Assembly (NCBI GenBank): GCA_947445495.1
Contig: CANFEI010000048.1
Coordinates: forward strand, 1-7,437
Reading direction: 5' to 3'
DNA from: Alcaligenaceae bacterium
Lineage (GTDB): Bacteria > Pseudomonadota > Gammaproteobacteria > Burkholderiales > Burkholderiaceae
Length of the DNA stretch: 7,437 nucleotides
The position numbers and the translations under genes were made by a program. Positions within the stretch are counted from its first letter, which is position 1. Each line of letters opens with the position of its first letter. Of the stretch, positions 5,387-7,437 are shown in pieces. The notes beneath the pieces are model-generated. The model made no database searches. It saw only the letters and a program-made list of their open reading frames with translations, and was not told the DNA's origin.

Positions 5387-6142
5387 GACCTGTGGAATCA
5401 GCTGTTCCCGTCGATTCCTGTTTTTTTAATGATGTGTGTGGTGGTGCTGCTAGCCGGCACCATCCGCTCGTTCACGGGTTTTGGCGGTGGTTTAGTTCTG
5501 GCACCTCTGTTTAGTCTGTTTATGAAGCCAGCCGATTTGGTTGTCGTCGTGCTGGTATTGAATTTTCTGACCTCGGTGCAGTCGCTGCCAGGTACCTGGC
5601 GCACCACCAGCTGGCCGTTGGTGTGGTCTTTGCTGATTCCGTCTTTGGTCGGGGTCCCGTTAGGTGTGTGGCTGATCGAAGTGCTGGATCCGATGGTGAT
5701 CCGCCGGGTGATTGGTATTGTGGTGGCCGCGTTGGCCGTCGTGCTTTTGACCGGGTGGACCTACAACGGCGCGCGCGGCCGATTACAGAACTGGATTGTG
5801 GGTGCGACAAGTGGCGGATTAACGTCCTTAGCAGGCGTAGGTGGTCCACCATTGGTGTTGTATTTACTGTCGGATAAATCACTATCCCCGGTGGTGATCC
5901 GTTCTTTTTTCATGATGTTTTTTGCATTCAACCAAGTATTCACGATAGTATTTTTTGCCTACCAAGATTTGATTAATGCGACGCAAATGGTCTATTCAGT
6001 GTCCTTTATTCCGATCTATGTGGCCTCGACGGTCCTGGGCACGTATTTGTTTCACAAAGCCCTAAAAACGCGCGCTGATCTCATCAAGAAAGTCTCCCTT
6101 TGGTTCTTGCTGGTGGTTGGAGTGGTCACGCTGGTAGTTTGA
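5378..6142 (+). CDS. TauE/SafE-family (sulfite exporter-like) membrane permease, 254 aa
   Basis: This inner-membrane protein has about eight hydrophobic segments, near residues 12-30, 36-50, 53-70, 80-100, 108-127, 139-163, 175-196 and 205-224, with a final one at 237-254. The two family half-repeat motifs are present: SFTGFGGGLVLAPLF (31-45) in the first half and LTSLAGVGGPPLVLYLLS (148-165) in the second. Length fits the family (about 250 residues). Known TauE/SafE members are linked with export or import of sulfite, sulfonates, sulfoacetate or other organic anions, but the family name does not fix the substrate. Being 8 bp after ech2, it probably moves a substrate, product or by-product of the CoA-ester pathway. 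ATG 5378 lies in a small hairpin and lacks a clear ribosome binding site; no better in-frame start precedes it. Confidence 0.92.
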   Translation: MSLDLWNQLFPSIPVFLMMCVVVLLAGTIRSFTGFGGGLVLAPLFSLFMKPADLVVVVLVLNFLTSVQSLPGTWRTTSWPLVWSLLIPSLVGVPLGVWLIEVLDPMVIRRVIGIVVAALAVVLLTGWTYNGARGRLQNWIVGATSGGLTSLAGVGGPPLVLYLLSDKSLSPVVIRSFFMMFFAFNQVFTIVFFAYQDLINATQMVYSVSFIPIYVASTVLGTYLFHKALKTRADLIKKVSLWFLLVVGVVTLVV

Positions 6143-6162
6143 TGGGGCATAATTCGGGCATC

Positions 6163-7077
6163 ATGACGCACAAGATCCTGTTGCTCGGTGCCAATGGCCA
6201 GGTTGGCTATGCCCTGCAGACCACACTCAAGCCTTTGGGTGAGGTGGTGTGTTGCACCCGGGCTGAGCTCGATTTATCCACGTTGGCGTCGCAGCCTGGT
6301 TCGCTTGATGAGTTGGTGCAGCGGGTCAAACCCACCATGATCGTCAATGCTTCAGCCTATACGGCCGTCGACCGCGCGGAGGCTGAGCCGGAAATGGCGG
6401 CGTTGCTGAACGCCCAGGCCATCGGAATGTTGGGTGCAGCGGCGCAAAAGCTCGGCGCTTGTGTCGTGCATTTCTCGACGGACTATGTGTTTGACGGCAC
6501 AAAAGCGGGTGCCTATCAGGAATCCGATCAGACCAATCCGTTGTCCGTGTATGGCCGCAGCAAGCTTGAAGGTGAGCGCGCACTTGCACAGACGTGTCCA
6601 CATCATTTGATTTTTCGGACAAGCTGGGTGGTCGGTGTGCACGGCGGAAATTTTCTGAAGACCATGCTGAAGTTCGCACAAGAGCGCGAAGCGTTACGCA
6701 TCGTGTCGGATCAGCAGGGAGCGCCAACCTCAGCTAATTTGCTGGCACAAACGACTGCAGATATCTTGCGCGTGATGGCAGGACAGCCCGCAATCGACCC
6801 GCGTTGGGGAGTCTATAACTTGGTTGCCGCAGGCCAGACCAACTGGCACGCGTACGCGAGTCATGTGATCGGGCAGGCCCGTACGCTAGGCTGGCCAATC
6901 AAAATTAAGGACGAGGCGATCACGCCAATTCTGACTGCGGAATACCCAGTCGCGGCAATCCGGCCACTGAACTCGGTATTGGATACGTCCAAGATCCGGC
7001 AAACGTTTGGCGTGAATTTGCCTGACTGGCGTGTGGGTGTCGATGAGGTGTTGCAGACGTTAAGCAGGTTGCGATGA
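6163..7077 (+). CDS. rmlD: dTDP-4-dehydrorhamnose reductase (RmlD), 304 aa
   Basis: RmlD is a cytoplasmic short-chain dehydrogenase/reductase performing the last step of dTDP-L-rhamnose synthesis: NAD(P)H-dependent reduction of dTDP-6-deoxy-L-lyxo-4-hexulose. Evidence includes the Rossmann motif GANGQVG (9-15), NASAYTAVDRAE (62-73), HFSTDYVFDG (103-112), the catalytic YGRSK with Tyr130 and Lys134, FRTSWVVG (151-158), and the substrate-side RPLNSVLDTSKI (267-278). Length matches the family (about 300). The start at 6163 places the usual short N-terminus before ILLLGANG. An alternative ATG at 6142 would add seven residues and overlap the permease stop by one base (TGATG), allowing coupling. No strong Shine-Dalgarno favours either. 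The product feeds O-antigen or other rhamnose polymers, which fits the LPS gene waaC 4 bp downstream. The rmlA, rmlB and rmlC genes are not in the window. Confidence 0.93.
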   Translation: MTHKILLLGANGQVGYALQTTLKPLGEVVCCTRAELDLSTLASQPGSLDELVQRVKPTMIVNASAYTAVDRAEAEPEMAALLNAQAIGMLGAAAQKLGACVVHFSTDYVFDGTKAGAYQESDQTNPLSVYGRSKLEGERALAQTCPHHLIFRTSWVVGVHGGNFLKTMLKFAQEREALRIVSDQQGAPTSANLLAQTTADILRVMAGQPAIDPRWGVYNLVAAGQTNWHAYASHVIGQARTLGWPIKIKDEAITPILTAEYPVAAIRPLNSVLDTSKIRQTFGVNLPDWRVGVDEVLQTLSRLR

Positions 7078-7081
7078 GCAT

Positions 7082-7437
7082 ATGCGCATTCTTCTAGTAC
7101 GAACCTCCTCGCTTGGCGATTTGGTGCATATGTTGCCGGCAGTATCCGATATTGCCAAACGTCTACCTGGCGCGCAAATCGACTGGTTAGCCGAAGAATC
7201 GTTTGCGCAAATCCCCGCTTGGCATCCTGCGGTGCACGAGGTGATTCCGGTGGCGCATCGGCGTTGGCGACGGGCGTGGTTTTCTGCGGAGGTGCGCGCC
7301 GCGCGGCGTGCGTTACAGCAAAAGCTCCGTGACTGTCGTTACGACATCGTGTTGGATATGCAAGCGCTTCTGAAATCAGCGTGGCTGGTGCGCATGTCCC
7401 AAGGCGTGAAACATGGGCTGGATTTTCGTTCGGCGCG
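7082..7437 (+). CDS. waaC: Lipopolysaccharide heptosyltransferase I (WaaC/RfaC), N-terminal part (cut by window end)
   Basis: From ATG 7082 there are 118 open codons running off the window. The enzyme, a GT-B fold glycosyltransferase of the GT9 family at the cytoplasmic face of the inner membrane, adds the first L-glycero-D-manno-heptose from ADP-heptose to Kdo2-lipid A. The start MRILLVRTSSLGDLVHMLPA has the family's N-terminal loop with the catalytic-base aspartate (Asp13 in LGDLVH). Further matches to WaaC are DWLAEESFAQIPAWHPAV (34-51), VIPVAHRRWRRAWFSA (54-69), YDIVLDMQALLKSA (87-100) and GVKHGLDFRSA (108-118). About one third of the usual 320-odd residues is present. Only 4 bp separate it from rmlD, implying co-transcription; an ATG at 7074 opens a different frame that stops after seven codons. 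Confidence 0.93.
   Translation, partial: MRILLVRTSSLGDLVHMLPAVSDIAKRLPGAQIDWLAEESFAQIPAWHPAVHEVIPVAHRRWRRAWFSAEVRAARRALQQKLRDCRYDIVLDMQALLKSAWLVRMSQGVKHGLDFRSA

Noticed and set aside
5520..5882. Minus-strand 120-codon frame inside the permease gene
   Set aside because: The plus frame encodes a membrane protein with family motifs; the antisense translation is Arg/Pro/Ser-rich low-quality sequence without domains.
6117..6163. Promoter with CATAAT at 6148-6153 giving a nearly leaderless rmlD transcript
   Set aside because: CATAAT is a fair -10 box, but no -35 hexamer stands at 16-18 bp, so the match is likely chance.

Overview
The window looks like chromosomal DNA of a betaproteobacterium, most likely Burkholderiales and plausibly Alcaligenaceae (Bordetella/Advenella-like). 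The basis is an orphan Bug/TctC-type periplasmic binding protein next to a class III CoA-transferase, a FadR-type GntR regulator and crotonases, a combination very common in that order, plus fairly GC-rich coding sequence and a WaaC closely resembling the enterobacterial/betaproteobacterial form. The genus is inference. No rRNA, tRNA, CRISPR, insertion sequence or phage gene is visible.

Layout. On the minus strand at the left edge are a LysE/RhtB-family exporter (cut by the window start) and, upstream of it, a crotonase-fold enoyl-CoA hydratase/isomerase (ech1). A 152-bp divergent intergenic region separates ech1 from a plus-strand gene for a secreted Bug/TctC solute-binding protein. After that gene comes a 184-bp control region. 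It holds an intrinsic terminator inside a larger inverted repeat, a near-palindromic candidate GntR/FadR-type operator, and a 9-bp-stem hairpin with a T-run just before the next ribosome binding site. Next is a tight plus-strand block: class III (CaiB/BaiF) CoA-transferase, FadR-subfamily GntR regulator, second crotonase (ech2), and TauE/SafE-family membrane permease, with gaps of 31, 3 and 8 bp. It runs almost without a gap into rmlD (dTDP-L-rhamnose synthesis) and waaC (LPS heptosyltransferase I, cut by the window end).

How the genes may work together. The middle block reads as a catabolic module for an organic acid: capture by the Bug protein, activation to a CoA thioester by CoA transfer, conversion by one or two crotonase-fold enzymes, and membrane transport by the TauE-like protein, under the embedded GntR regulator. 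The substrate cannot be read from the sequence. Neither crotonase keeps the full pair of hydratase glutamates, so simple enoyl-CoA hydration is doubtful for both. The presence of a TauE/SafE permease makes an organosulfur acid one testable idea. The last two genes belong to envelope polysaccharide/LPS synthesis and appear functionally unrelated to the catabolic block.

Both edge genes (lysE-like and waaC) were translated directly from the sequence because they run off the window.
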